Assembly: GCA_947373185.1 (NCBI GenBank)
Contig: CANBWP010000022.1
Span: 1 to 40,129, forward strand
Source of the DNA: Comamonadaceae bacterium
Lineage (GTDB): Bacteria; Pseudomonadota; Gammaproteobacteria; Burkholderiales; Burkholderiaceae_C
DNA length: 40,129 nt
Direction of reading: 5' to 3'
The notes below the pieces were generated by a model. That model worked only from the letters and a program-made list of their open reading frames with translations, did no database searches and was not told the origin of the DNA. A program made the position numbers and the translations under genes. Shown in pieces: positions 8,229 to 18,029 of the stretch. Position 1 is the stretch's first letter. Each line of letters opens with the position of its first letter.

Positions 8229-8248
8229 GACATTTCCCCAAAGTCATC

Positions 8249-8266
8249 TGTCCAGAAAAAGTGACA
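8249..8266 (-). promoter_or_regulatory. PpsR/CrtJ-type operator in crtE leader
   Basis: A TGT-N12-ACA element lies in the crtE 5' leader, downstream of the predicted -10. Its half-sites (TGTCCA/GTGACA) are less symmetrical than the partner at 8301-8318. Their centres are 52 bp apart, about five helical turns, so both could be bound on one face of the DNA. Confidence 0.6.
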
Positions 8267-8278
8267 GAACTTGATGTC

Positions 8279-8306
8279 AATATATTCATACGCTGATAAA
8301 TGTCAA
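8279..8306 (-). promoter_or_regulatory. Predicted sigma70-type promoter of crtE
   Basis: The -35 is a perfect TTGACA (8306-8301). A 16-bp spacer leads to TATATT (8284-8279; 5 of 6 matches). The expected start is near 8272, leaving about a 45-nt leader that contains a second PpsR-type site. The -35 lies inside the palindrome 8301-8318. Confidence 0.75.
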
Positions 8307-8318
8307 TAGATGTTGACA
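8301..8318. promoter_or_regulatory. PpsR/CrtJ-type operator, perfect palindrome between crtE and DUF3422 gene
   Basis: TGTCAA-N6-TTGACA is the best match to TGT-N12-ACA in the window, with fully symmetrical 6-bp half-sites. It overlaps the crtE -35. On the plus strand it also supplies a TTGACA pointing toward the DUF3422 gene, although no good -10 was found for that direction. Confidence 0.85.
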
Positions 8319-8381
8319 CTTAGTGTGTTTTTACATGAAACTTGGATACTCCTGTGGCGTAAAAGATCGACTGGGAAATGT

Positions 8382-9710
8382 ATGAATGACAAGACTTCTC
8401 CGTATTTGCCAGCCAACGACGCGCAGCGTTTCGTCCTGCACAACGAGATTCACACCCGGCCGTCGGCAACCTTCAAGCTCCCCGCGCTCATCGTGTATGT
8501 GGCGGTTTTGAACGCGGGCATCAGCATTTCTGAGGAATGTGCGCATTTAAAAAAGCTCCTGGGGCAGGACAAGCTGGACTTAGATCAGATGAAAGGGAAC
8601 TTTTTGCAGTTGCAGATTGGCGACTACAAAATCATTTGGGAAAGACACACTGAATTCAGTCGTTACACCATCGTTCAGCCGCTACCCACTCATGCACAGT
8701 GGGGGAGCACCTTGCCCGAATTTGCAAGTCATGTTGCGACTGGCACAGATTGGTTACAGGGCATCCCTGGCAAAACCATCACAGCCATTCACTTGGCCAT
8801 GATCAAAGAGGGCATGCATGACCCTGATGCCATCTACAAATCCAAACTTTGGCTGGGTGAGGGAACCGTCATCGGCGCCAGGATGGGCAGAACATCAGAT
8901 GACCAATCACATTCACATTTGATTACCAATTTGAGAATCGGATCGGATGGCTTTGAACGTATTTTGGTCATGGCGGCATCCAGCACCTCAGAAAATCGTG
9001 CCGGCCGAATTGCACAAAGAATTCTTGAGCTTGAAACTTATCGAATCATGTCTTTGCTGAGCTTGCCCGTTGCCAAGCATTTGGCCAGCAAACTGGCGCA
9101 AACAGAAGTCCGGTTGGTGGAGCTCACCTCGCGGCTTGAAACAAAGACAGACAGTGATGAGGTTTTGCTGAATGAATTGGCAGGCTTAGCCGCTCAAATT
9201 GAAAGTACAACCGCCGAACACAGTTACAGATTTTCTGCTGCACGGGCCTATGACGCCATCGTCAAAGAACGCATCAGTGAGATGCGTGAGCGCCCCTTAT
9301 CAGGCATTCAAACGGTCGGAGAATTTATGCAGCGCCGATTGGCGCCAGCCATGGCCACCGTCAACGCAACGTCTGAAAGATTGGCCGCACTGGCTCAGAG
9401 GGTCTCAAGGGCAAGCGCCTTGTTAAGAACCCGTGTCGAAATTGCTGCAGAAGCGCAAAACCAACAACTTCTTGAAAAATTAACCAGAGGACAAGCCTTG
9501 CAACTTAGGTTGCAATCAACGGTTGAAGGTCTCTCCATTGCAGCGATCACTTACTACGTTGTGAGTTTGGTCCTCTACTTTGGAAAGACGCTCAAAGCAT
9601 TGGGATTTAACCTCAATCCCGAAATACTCGCAGGCCTGGTGACACCCGTGGTTTTGTTCGTGAGCTGGAAAATGATCCAACGCATACATCAAAGTTTGAA
9701 AGAGATGTAA
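8382..9710 (+). CDS. DUF3422 family membrane protein
   Basis: This 442-residue protein of unknown function has the DUF3422 N-terminal signature, here [16 protein letters not shown]. The middle is largely helical with Gln/Glu-rich, probably coiled-coil stretches. Two hydrophobic segments lie near the C-terminus (about 375-397 and 407-427), so it is probably anchored in the inner membrane. The ATG at 8382 is preferred over an upstream in-frame TTG at 8310, which lies inside the PpsR-type operator; GGGA is 5 nt upstream. It is divergent from crtE and upstream of hemF. A link to photosynthetic regulation is suggested only by shared control sequence. Confidence 0.85.
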   Translation: MNDKTSPYLPANDAQRFVLHNEIHTRPSATFKLPALIVYVAVLNAGISISEECAHLKKLLGQDKLDLDQMKGNFLQLQIGDYKIIWERHTEFSRYTIVQPLPTHAQWGSTLPEFASHVATGTDWLQGIPGKTITAIHLAMIKEGMHDPDAIYKSKLWLGEGTVIGARMGRTSDDQSHSHLITNLRIGSDGFERILVMAASSTSENRAGRIAQRILELETYRIMSLLSLPVAKHLASKLAQTEVRLVELTSRLETKTDSDEVLLNELAGLAAQIESTTAEHSYRFSAARAYDAIVKERISEMRERPLSGIQTVGEFMQRRLAPAMATVNATSERLAALAQRVSRASALLRTRVEIAAEAQNQQLLEKLTRGQALQLRLQSTVEGLSIAAITYYVVSLVLYFGKTLKALGFNLNPEILAGLVTPVVLFVSWKMIQRIHQSLKEM

Positions 9711-9762
9711 GCCTGCGAAATCAGCAGATCATTCATGGCACCGTCTAAGTGAAAAAATAAAA

Positions 9763-11720
<1,958 letters not shown>

Positions 11721-11738
11721 CCTGCACACCCATTGCTT

Positions 11739-12668
11739 ATGTCTACACACATCACCATCGCAACGCGCGAAAGTCGACTCGCCTTGTGGCAAGCCCATCA
11801 CGTCAAACAATTGCTTGAAGCGCAGGGGCACACAGTGTCACTGCTCGGCATGACGACCATGGGCGATCAAATACTGGACCAACCCTTGAGCAAAGTAGGC
11901 GGCAAGGGCTTGTTTATCAAAGAGTTGGAGGTGGCCCTGGCTGAGGGATCTGCACACATTGCCGTTCACTCTCTGAAAGATGTCCCGATGGACCTGCCCA
12001 AGGGGTTTTCATTGGCATGCATCCTAGAACGAGAGGACCCTCGCGACGCTTGGGTGTCACCGCATTTCGACAGTTTAGAAAATTTACCGCAGGGTGCGGT
12101 GGTGGGCACCTCTAGCTTGCGGAGAACCGTGCTGCTGCATGCGCTGCGTCCTGATTTAAAAATAGAAGCACTGCGGGGCAATTTAGACACCCGTTTGCGC
12201 AAATTAGACGAAGGCCAATACGCTGGCATTGTATTGGCGACAGCTGGCTTGAAACGTTTGGGCCTCTCCGATCGCATCAAGCACAGTTTTGATCTGCGCA
12301 AGATGCTGCCTGCAGCAGGTCAGGGTGCCATCGGCATTGAGATCTGCGCCGATCGACCCGATTTGCTTGAAGTCCTGGCACCCTTGAATCATTTGCACAC
12401 CGCCGTTGCTGTGTACGCAGAGCGGGGGGTGAGCAGAACCATGGGGGGCAGCTGTTCGATGCCATTGGCCGCCCACGCCAAGCTGAACAACGGCATCTTG
12501 TCTATCTCGGCGGCATGGGGTGACCCTTTGAACAGCCATGCCCCGCTCATCCAAGCCGAAGACCAATGCGCGCTTGACCCGCAAAGCGCCAACGCGCTGG
12601 CATTGGCGACGCAATTGGGCGTGAAGGTGGCTGAGAAATTAATGGCCAAGGGCGCTGTGGGCGTTTGA
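11739..12668 (+). CDS. hemC: Porphobilinogen deaminase (hydroxymethylbilane synthase)
   Basis: HemC (309 residues) joins four porphobilinogens into hydroxymethylbilane. The start reads STHITIATRESRLALWQA. VGGKGLFIKELE and HSLKDVP are conserved, and the dipyrromethane cofactor Cys is in GGSCSMPLAAH. ATG at 11739 is preferred to a TTG 6 nt upstream. It starts 18 nt after hemB. hemD, which often follows hemC, is absent here; umuD comes next after 181 nt. That gap has two copies of GGTCGGCTT 14 nt apart but no clear terminator. Confidence 0.97.
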   Translation: MSTHITIATRESRLALWQAHHVKQLLEAQGHTVSLLGMTTMGDQILDQPLSKVGGKGLFIKELEVALAEGSAHIAVHSLKDVPMDLPKGFSLACILEREDPRDAWVSPHFDSLENLPQGAVVGTSSLRRTVLLHALRPDLKIEALRGNLDTRLRKLDEGQYAGIVLATAGLKRLGLSDRIKHSFDLRKMLPAAGQGAIGIEICADRPDLLEVLAPLNHLHTAVAVYAERGVSRTMGGSCSMPLAAHAKLNNGILSISAAWGDPLNSHAPLIQAEDQCALDPQSANALALATQLGVKVAEKLMAKGAVGV

Positions 12669-12815
12669 AGAGACGCTCCTCGTCGAGCCAATAGGGAGTG
12701 CCCACTGGCTCAAGTACGCTCAGGCGATCAAACCGCTTTGTAGGTCGGCTTGTACTGGTCGGCTTATGTGTCAGTTGATTGGCGAGTTTAAATAAGACAC
12801 TCAAAATACTGCATT

Positions 12816-12843
12816 TTTACACTGTATTTTTATACAGTATTAT
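12816..12843 (+). promoter_or_regulatory. Predicted umuDC promoter
   Basis: The -35 is TTTACA (12816-12821) and the -10 is TATTAT (12838-12843; 5 of 6). The 16-bp spacer is exactly the LexA box. Transcription should begin close to 12850, the A of the umuD ATG, so the message is probably leaderless or nearly so; no Shine-Dalgarno is seen. Confidence 0.75.
12822..12837. promoter_or_regulatory. LexA-binding SOS box
   Basis: CTGTATTTTTATACAG matches the CTG-N10-CAG LexA consensus with an AT-rich palindromic core. It fills the spacer between -35 and -10 of the umuDC promoter, so LexA would block polymerase and DNA damage would release it. Confidence 0.92.
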
Positions 12844-12849
12844 TCGGGT

Positions 12850-13281
12850 ATGACAAGCCCTCACCCCGTTCCCTTAGACGCCACCGCCCCCAAGCTGTGG
12901 CTCAACATGTGCGCCTGGAAAGTGCCCGCCGGCTTTCCCTCGCCCGCAGCCGACCACACCCAAAAACGCATTGACCTCAACGACCACCTCATTCGCAACA
13001 AAGAAGCCACGTTCATTTTCAAAGTGAAGGGCGACTCCATGGTGGGCGCGGGCATTTACGAAGGCGACGCGCTCGTCATCGATCGCTCGATTGAAGCCAA
13101 GCACAACAACATTGTGTTGGCCGTGCTCAACAACGAGTTCACCGTCAAGCGTTTGTACAAGCGCGGCGGTGTGGTCAAGTTGGTGGCCGAGAACAATTTG
13201 TACCCGCCCATTGTGGTCAAGAGCGGCGAGGAGCTCAGCATTTGGGGGGTGGTCACTTACAACTTGCACAAGCTGTATTGA
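12850..13281 (+). CDS. umuD: SOS mutagenesis protein UmuD (self-cleaving)
   Basis: UmuD (143 residues) is cut by RecA-stimulated autoproteolysis to UmuD', which joins UmuC to form DNA polymerase V. The cleavage site is Ala27-Gly28 in PAGFPSPAADH. Catalytic Ser63 is in GDSMV and Lys100 in FTVKRL, each offset by three from E. coli Cys24-Gly25, Ser60 and Lys97. The length is typical. It lies 7 nt downstream of the -10, under a LexA box, and 27 nt upstream of umuC. Confidence 0.96.
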   Translation: MTSPHPVPLDATAPKLWLNMCAWKVPAGFPSPAADHTQKRIDLNDHLIRNKEATFIFKVKGDSMVGAGIYEGDALVIDRSIEAKHNNIVLAVLNNEFTVKRLYKRGGVVKLVAENNLYPPIVVKSGEELSIWGVVTYNLHKLY

Positions 13282-13308
13282 CACCTCATCAGCTTGCCGT
13301 ACATCGCC

Positions 13309-14592
13309 ATGCGTTCTGTCACACAAGCGCCCGTCCAGCAACTGGCCTTGGTCGATTGCAACAACTTCTACGTCAGCTGCGAACGCTTGTTCCGCCCCGA
13401 CCTGCGCAACGTGCCCGTGGTGGTGCTGTCCAACAACGATGGTTGCGTGGTGTCGCGCTCCAACGAGGCCAAGGCTTTGGGCGTGCGAATGGGCCAGCCT
13501 TGGTTTGAGTGCAAATCTTTGGTAGCCCAGCATGGCGTGTTTGCACTCAGCAGCAACTACGCTTTGTACGCCGACTTGTCCAACCGCGTGATGCAAATTT
13601 TGAGCGCGTATTCGCCGCGATCGGAGGTGTATTCCATTGACGAATGTTTTGTTGACCTCACCGGCACGCCCAACTTGCGCGAGGTGAGTTACGCCATGCG
13701 CCAGCGGGTGGTGCAATGGACAGGCATTCCGGTCTGTGTGGGCATTGGCCCCACCAAAACACTGGCCAAGCTGGCCAACCATGTGGCCAAAAAGCATCCA
13801 CGCTCGCAAGGCGTTTTCAATTTCAACGCACTCACCGATGTGCAAAAAGAAAAGCTGCTGACGCAGTTGCCTGTGGAAGAAGTGTGGGGCGTGGGCCGCA
13901 AGCTCACCCAGCGTTTGGCCGAGTACAACATTCACACGGTGCAAGATTTAAAGGCTGCACACACGCCCACCTTGCGCGCAGACTTTGGCGTGGTGATTGA
14001 AAAAACACAATGCGAGTTGCAAGAAATTCCCTGCGTCGATTTGCAAGAAATCACACCCGACAAACAACAAATCATTTCCAGCCGGTCGTTTGGCAACATG
14101 GTCACCGAACTGCCCGTTTTGAAAGACGCACTGTCGACGTTTGTGGCCAACGCCTGCGCCAAACTGCGCGCACAAAACAGCCAGGCGGCCGTCATTCAAG
14201 CGTTCTTGCACACCAACCGTTTTAGAAAAGACTTGCCGCAGTACTCGCCCAGTTTGGCCGTACCACTGCCCTACCCCACCAACGACAGCTTGGTGATTTT
14301 CAGATGGGTGGATGCACTGTGCGAGCGCATGTACAAGCCCGAGTACCAATACAAAAAAGTCGGCATTGTGCTGAGCGACATCAGCCCAGTGACGCACTAC
14401 CAAGGCGACTTGCTCGAAGAGCCTGCGCCAGCGCAGGGCACGCTCATGCAAACGCTGGATGCCTTGAACCAGCGCTTTGGGCGAGGCGCCGTGAAGGTCT
14501 CAACGCAAGGCGCGTACAGTGAGTGGCAGATGCGGCAAGAAAGAAGGTCGCCCCACTACACCACCGACTGGTCAGAGGTACCATTGGTTTAA
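13309..14592 (+). CDS. umuC: Error-prone DNA polymerase V catalytic subunit UmuC
   Basis: UmuC (427 residues) is a Y-family translesion polymerase acting with UmuD'. [17 protein letters not shown] carries the first catalytic Asp and [10 protein letters not shown] the Asp-Glu pair. A helix-hairpin-helix region ([12 protein letters not shown]) and the little-finger/C-terminal domain follow. ATG at 13309 is preferred to a TTG 15 nt upstream. The stop codon lies inside a perfect 26-bp tandem duplication. The gene appears intact. Confidence 0.97.
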   Translation: MRSVTQAPVQQLALVDCNNFYVSCERLFRPDLRNVPVVVLSNNDGCVVSRSNEAKALGVRMGQPWFECKSLVAQHGVFALSSNYALYADLSNRVMQILSAYSPRSEVYSIDECFVDLTGTPNLREVSYAMRQRVVQWTGIPVCVGIGPTKTLAKLANHVAKKHPRSQGVFNFNALTDVQKEKLLTQLPVEEVWGVGRKLTQRLAEYNIHTVQDLKAAHTPTLRADFGVVIEKTQCELQEIPCVDLQEITPDKQQIISSRSFGNMVTELPVLKDALSTFVANACAKLRAQNSQAAVIQAFLHTNRFRKDLPQYSPSLAVPLPYPTNDSLVIFRWVDALCERMYKPEYQYKKVGIVLSDISPVTHYQGDLLEEPAPAQGTLMQTLDALNQRFGRGAVKVSTQGAYSEWQMRQERRSPHYTTDWSEVPLV

Positions 14593-14637
14593 CGTGCGGC
14601 AAGCACTGCAGGGTTTAACGTGCGGCAAGCACTGCAG
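14586..14637. repeat. Perfect 26-bp tandem duplication over the umuC stop
   Basis: Two identical adjacent 26-bp copies (14586-14611 and 14612-14637). The first copy contains the last umuC codons and the TAA. Each copy has a small GTGC-N5-GCAC hairpin. It looks like a recent slippage or recombination duplication, with no effect on the coding sequence. A role in transcription termination is possible but there is no T-run. Confidence 0.9.
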
Positions 14638-14711
14638 GACGCTTGAGGAAATAGGCGTTTCCATGATCAAATGATGCATGGCGCCAAGCAAATGGCGCAA
14701 TAGGAACCGCC

Positions 14712-15239
14712 ATGAAAATCAGCAGAATTCACCACGCCGCCTACCGCTGCAAAGACGCCAAAGAAACCGTCGAGTGGTATGCCAAAAATTTGAACATGGA
14801 TTTTGTCTTGGCCATTGCCGAAGACTTGGTACCCTCCACCAAAGCGCCCGACCCCTACATGCACATCTTTTTGGATGCGGGAGGCGGCAATGTCATGGCC
14901 TTTTTCGAATTGCCCAACTCGCCCGAAATGGGCCGCGACGAAAACACCCCCGCATGGGTTCAGCACATGGCCTTTGAAGTCGACAGCATGGCAGATTTGT
15001 TGGCCGCCAAAGAAAAGCTTGTGGCCAACGGGGTCGAGGTGATTGGCCCCATCAACCACACCATCTTCAAAAGCATTTACTTTTTCGACCCCAACGGTCA
15101 CCGCTTGGAACTGGCCACCAACACGGGCACACCCGAGATGCACAAGCGCTTGGACGAAGTGAAATGGGACATGCTGAACGAGTGGAGCAACACCAAACGC
15201 GCGCCCAAGCATGCCGCTTGGATGCATGAACCGGGCTGA
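14712..15239 (+). CDS. VOC-family (glyoxalase/extradiol dioxygenase-like) protein
   Basis: This 175-residue protein has the vicinal-oxygen-chelate fold pattern. RIHHAAYRCKDAKETVEWYAKNL at the start gives the first beta-alpha-beta unit with a metal-ligand His. QHMAFEVDS supplies another His, and FFDPNGHRLELA ends the second unit with the usual Glu ligand. Such enzymes include glyoxalases, dioxygenases and resistance proteins; the substrate cannot be told from sequence. The ATG is preceded by a GGAA-type ribosome-binding site. It stands alone, 119 nt after umuC. Confidence 0.85.
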   Translation: MKISRIHHAAYRCKDAKETVEWYAKNLNMDFVLAIAEDLVPSTKAPDPYMHIFLDAGGGNVMAFFELPNSPEMGRDENTPAWVQHMAFEVDSMADLLAAKEKLVANGVEVIGPINHTIFKSIYFFDPNGHRLELATNTGTPEMHKRLDEVKWDMLNEWSNTKRAPKHAAWMHEPG

Positions 15240-15244
15240 ATGTT

Positions 15245-15589
15245 TTAGGGCCGGAGCAATCTACGGCTCAAGAGAGTCTGCAGATTTCTTCGCCCGTCGA
15301 GTACCGCATTGATGGTGGCAAATTTTTCATTCACCAGATAAATGATGCGATAGGGTTTGAAAAATATTTGGCGGTAGTCTCGAATGCCAATGTCTAACAA
15401 GTCGCTTGGCATGCTTCCACGCTCGGGGAAATTTGCCAACGTATCAATGCTGGCTTTGATTTTGGCAATCAAGCGATCTGCATTGGCTTCTGAATCGAAC
15501 TCAACAACGTAGTCATAAATTTCAAGGATGTCTTTGGCTGCAGCGGTTGAAATGCGAATTTGATGTGAGTTAGCGAAACGACTCACCAT
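15245..15589 (-). CDS. ParE/RelE-superfamily toxin
   Basis: This 114-residue protein is the toxin of a type II toxin-antitoxin pair. The family pattern is visible: an N-terminal helix with AAAKDILEIYDYVVEF, the central FPERGSMPSDL, and the C-terminal beta strands with YRQIFFKPYRIIYLV and VLDGRRNLQTLL. ParE-type toxins poison DNA gyrase and RelE types cut mRNA; the FPERG and RIIY motifs favour ParE, but this is not decisive. The ATG at 15589 shares one base with the antitoxin stop (TGATG). A GTG 3 nt earlier is possible. Confidence 0.87.
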   Translation of the reverse strand: MVSRFANSHQIRISTAAAKDILEIYDYVVEFDSEANADRLIAKIKASIDTLANFPERGSMPSDLLDIGIRDYRQIFFKPYRIIYLVNEKFATINAVLDGRRNLQTLLSRRLLRP

Positions 15590-15864
15590 CACTTGTTTTT
15601 CTTTTTAGCGCGGATCATGTCCATCACCTCGTCCATGGTGTGAACACGCCCAGCATCGACGTCTGCTTGACCCATGGCAAGGATTTTGAGAAGAGCCAAA
15701 GTTTCCTGCGTCTTTTCGTAGGAAGCCACATCTTGAATCACAGCTTTGGCTTCGCCATTTTGAGTGATGACCATGGGCTCGCGGCACTCCGTGAGGTGCT
15801 GCAACACCTCGGCCGCGTTGGCCTTGAGGTAGCTAATGGGTTTGATGTGCGCAGTGTTAAGCAT
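15589..15864 (-). CDS. Phd/YefM-family antitoxin
   Basis: This 91-residue antitoxin neutralises the downstream ParE-like toxin and should repress its own promoter. It has the Phd/YefM pattern: KPISYLKANAAEVLQHL, then PMVITQNGEAKAVIQDV, then a helical C-terminus rich in Asp, Met and Lys that would bind the toxin. ATG at 15864 is chosen because AAGGTG lies 9 nt upstream; a GTG at 15876 would place the start inside that site. Antitoxin-first order with overlap is typical. Confidence 0.9.
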   Translation of the reverse strand: MLNTAHIKPISYLKANAAEVLQHLTECREPMVITQNGEAKAVIQDVASYEKTQETLALLKILAMGQADVDAGRVHTMDEVMDMIRAKKKNK

Positions 15865-15890
15865 GATGGGGTTCACCTTGAAGTAAACTT

Positions 15891-15918
15891 AATATAGTCT
15901 TTTAAAAGACCATGTCAA
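15891..15918 (-). promoter_or_regulatory. Predicted promoter of the toxin-antitoxin operon
   Basis: The -35 is a perfect TTGACA (15918-15913). A 16-bp spacer leads to TATATT (15896-15891; 5 of 6). The start is expected near 15884, about 20 nt before the antitoxin ATG. The spacer contains a 14-bp perfect palindrome. Confidence 0.78.
15897..15910. promoter_or_regulatory. Palindromic operator of the toxin-antitoxin operon
   Basis: GTCTTTTAAAAGAC is a perfect 14-bp palindrome between -35 and -10 of the toxin-antitoxin promoter. Phd/YefM antitoxins bind such palindromes to autoregulate. The assignment follows from position and symmetry. Confidence 0.7.
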
Positions 15919-16000
15919 TGTACATTTGCTTGCAATGAAGCTTTCGTCAACTTGCAGTGCGCATGAAACTTCTGAGTACCAACATTGCTGTTCGCAGCTG

Positions 16001-16072
16001 TGTGAGGATGGGGTGGGTGGGTGACGATTTCTGGTACTCCAGCATGAGGAACCCACCCACCCCATCCTCACA
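16001..16072. repeat. 22-bp perfect inverted repeat with G-run arms
   Basis: The arms 16001-16022 and 16051-16072 are perfect inverse copies (TGTGAGGATGGGGTGGGTGG and its complement) around a 28-nt loop. A further 4 pairs, one of them G-T, extend the base to 15997 and 16076. Each strand carries GG, GGGG, GGG, GGG runs, a possible G-quadruplex motif. It lies just downstream of the hrcA stop (16097) and upstream of the toxin-antitoxin promoter. It could terminate hrcA, although no T-run follows, or be a member of a dispersed repeat family. The rest of 15919-16096 shows no gene. Confidence 0.85.
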
Positions 16073-16096
16073 TAGCGAGCTCAGCAAGAACCCGAT

Positions 16097-17101
16097 TTAC
16101 TTCGACTGACTTAAAGCGTTGCCCACCATCTTGGACGTGATATCCACAATTTGAATCATGCGCTCATAGGGCATGCGGGTTGGGCCAATGACGCCCAGCG
16201 TGCCCACCACATGGCCGTCCACCTCGTAAGGCGCACTCACCACTGACAACTCTTGCATGGGCACAAACTGGCTTTCACCACCGATGAAAATACGCACGCC
16301 ATCGGCTTGGCTGGACACGTCGAGCAAACGCATGAGCTGTGTTTTTTGTTCGAACAAATCGAAGGCCTGACGCAAGTTACCCATGTCGCTGGAGAAATCA
16401 CTGACAGACAATAAATTGCGCTCTCCCGAGATCACGACATCGCCTTCGTCTTCACTCAAAGCTTCCGAGCTCATCTGCACCGCAGCCTGCATGAGCTTGG
16501 CAATTTCAGATTGCAAATTGACCAGTTCTTGCTTGACGCGCATCCGAACCTGTTCAATGGCCATGCCCGCGTAATGCGCGTTCAAATAATTAGAAGCTTC
16601 AATGAGCTGACTTTGAGAATGGTCGGCCTCGGTAAAAATGACGCGGTTTTGCACATCGCCTTCGGGCGACACAATGATCAGTAGCACGCGCTTTTCGGAC
16701 AATCGCAAAAATTCAATGTGCCGAAACACCGAGGCGCGTTTGGGCGCCATGACCACGCCCACATAGTGCGACAAGCTAGACAGCATGTTGGCGGCGTTGG
16801 CAATGACTTTTTGAGGTTGGTCTGGGGCCAGCCGCTGCGTGAGCAATTCACCCGTCTGAACCGTCAGCATGGTGTCGACAAAGAGGCGGTAACCCCTGTT
16901 GGTGGGCACCCTGCCAGCAGATGTATGCGGGCTGGCAATCAGGCCCAGCTCTTCCAGGTCGGACATGACATTGCGAATGGTGGCAGGGGATAATTCAAGG
17001 CCGGACGCCTTGGAAAGCGTGCGCGAGCCCACAGGCTGGCCGTCCGCAATGTAGCGTTCAACCAGCGCTTTGAGTAATAACTTGGCACGATCATCTAGCA
17101 T
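16097..17101 (-). CDS. hrcA: Heat-inducible transcription repressor HrcA
   Basis: HrcA (334 residues) represses groESL and dnaK-type operons by binding CIRCE elements. It begins with a winged-helix domain: [20 protein letters not shown], then [19 protein letters not shown] and [16 protein letters not shown], all family hallmarks. The large central dimerisation/GAF-like domain and the C-terminal [15 protein letters not shown] are also typical. It is divergent from nadK with only 28 nt between starts, so promoters must overlap. No CIRCE sequence is seen nearby. Confidence 0.97.
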   Translation of the reverse strand: MLDDRAKLLLKALVERYIADGQPVGSRTLSKASGLELSPATIRNVMSDLEELGLIASPHTSAGRVPTNRGYRLFVDTMLTVQTGELLTQRLAPDQPQKVIANAANMLSSLSHYVGVVMAPKRASVFRHIEFLRLSEKRVLLIIVSPEGDVQNRVIFTEADHSQSQLIEASNYLNAHYAGMAIEQVRMRVKQELVNLQSEIAKLMQAAVQMSSEALSEDEGDVVISGERNLLSVSDFSSDMGNLRQAFDLFEQKTQLMRLLDVSSQADGVRIFIGGESQFVPMQELSVVSAPYEVDGHVVGTLGVIGPTRMPYERMIQIVDITSKMVGNALSQSK

Positions 17102-17129
17102 TCGGTCATTTTAATGATGTAATTTGCGA

Positions 17130-18026
17130 ATGAAATCGAAATTTCGTCACGTCGCCTTATTTGGCAAATACCACACCATGGTCACGGGAGCCGCTTTGGA
17201 GAGCTCGCGCCGGGTGCTAGACGACGTTGCTCAATTTGTCAGCCGCATTGGCGCTGAGGTGGTTTTAGAAGCCGGCACCGCCGAGCACCTGGGCCTGAAC
17301 GTTTACCCCACCCTCAAAATGGCCGACATTGGTCAGCAATGCGACTTGGGTTTGGTGGTGGGGGGCGACGGCACCATGTTGGGCATAGGCCGCCAAGTGG
17401 CACCTTTCGGTTTGCCCCTCATTGGCATCAACCAAGGACGCCTGGGCTTCATCACCGACATTCCCATTGATAACTTTTCGCAGACCCTCAAGCCCATGTT
17501 GCTGGGCCAGTTTGAAGAAGAGCAGCGCAGCATGCTGCATGCGCAAGTTTGGCGCGACAAGCACCGGGTGTTTGACGCTTGTGCCATGAACGATGTGGTG
17601 GTCAACCGCGGTGCCACCTCGGGCATGGTGGAGTTGCGCATTGAAGTCGATGGTCGCTTTGTGGCCACGCAGCGGGCTGACGGTTTGATTGTGGCCACGC
17701 CCACAGGCTCTACGGCTTATTCTTTGTCGGCCGGTGGCCCGCTCATGCATCCCAATTTAGGGGGCTGGGTCATTGCCCCTATTGCACCGCACACATTGTC
17801 CAACCGGCCCATCGTGCTGCCAGACACGTCCAAGATCAGCATTGAGGTGGTGTCGGGTCGCGACGCCAGCGCCAACTTTGACATGCAGTCATTGGCAAGC
17901 CTCATGATTGGCGATCAAATTACCGTTGAGCAGTCGTCCCACAAAGTTCGCTTCTTGCACCCACAGGGCTGGAACTACTTTGACACACTCCGCAAAAAAA
18001 TGCACTGGAACGAAGGGGGCGCCTAA
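17130..18026 (+). CDS. nadK: NAD kinase
   Basis: NadK (298 residues) phosphorylates NAD to NADP in the cytoplasm. GGDGTMLG holds the catalytic Asp, followed by [19 protein letters not shown] and [15 protein letters not shown], the conserved NAD-kinase blocks. ATG at 17130 is preferred to a TTG 6 nt upstream. It is divergent from hrcA and lies 3 nt before recN. The hrcA-nadK-recN order is common in betaproteobacteria. Confidence 0.97.
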   Translation: MKSKFRHVALFGKYHTMVTGAALESSRRVLDDVAQFVSRIGAEVVLEAGTAEHLGLNVYPTLKMADIGQQCDLGLVVGGDGTMLGIGRQVAPFGLPLIGINQGRLGFITDIPIDNFSQTLKPMLLGQFEEEQRSMLHAQVWRDKHRVFDACAMNDVVVNRGATSGMVELRIEVDGRFVATQRADGLIVATPTGSTAYSLSAGGPLMHPNLGGWVIAPIAPHTLSNRPIVLPDTSKISIEVVSGRDASANFDMQSLASLMIGDQITVEQSSHKVRFLHPQGWNYFDTLRKKMHWNEGGA

Positions 18027-18029
18027 GCC

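Noticed and set aside
12874..13944. 356-codon minus-strand frame opposite umuDC
   Set aside because: Antisense to umuD and umuC, His/Val-rich without a domain; explained by codon bias on the other strand.
15889..16071. 60-codon minus-strand frame between the antitoxin and hrcA
   Set aside because: It runs through one arm and the loop of the inverted repeat and over the toxin-antitoxin promoter, with no ribosome-binding site or domain.
17102..17129. CIRCE element near hrcA
   Set aside because: No TTAGCACTC-N9-GAGTGCTAA-like sequence was found in the hrcA-nadK gap or elsewhere in the window.
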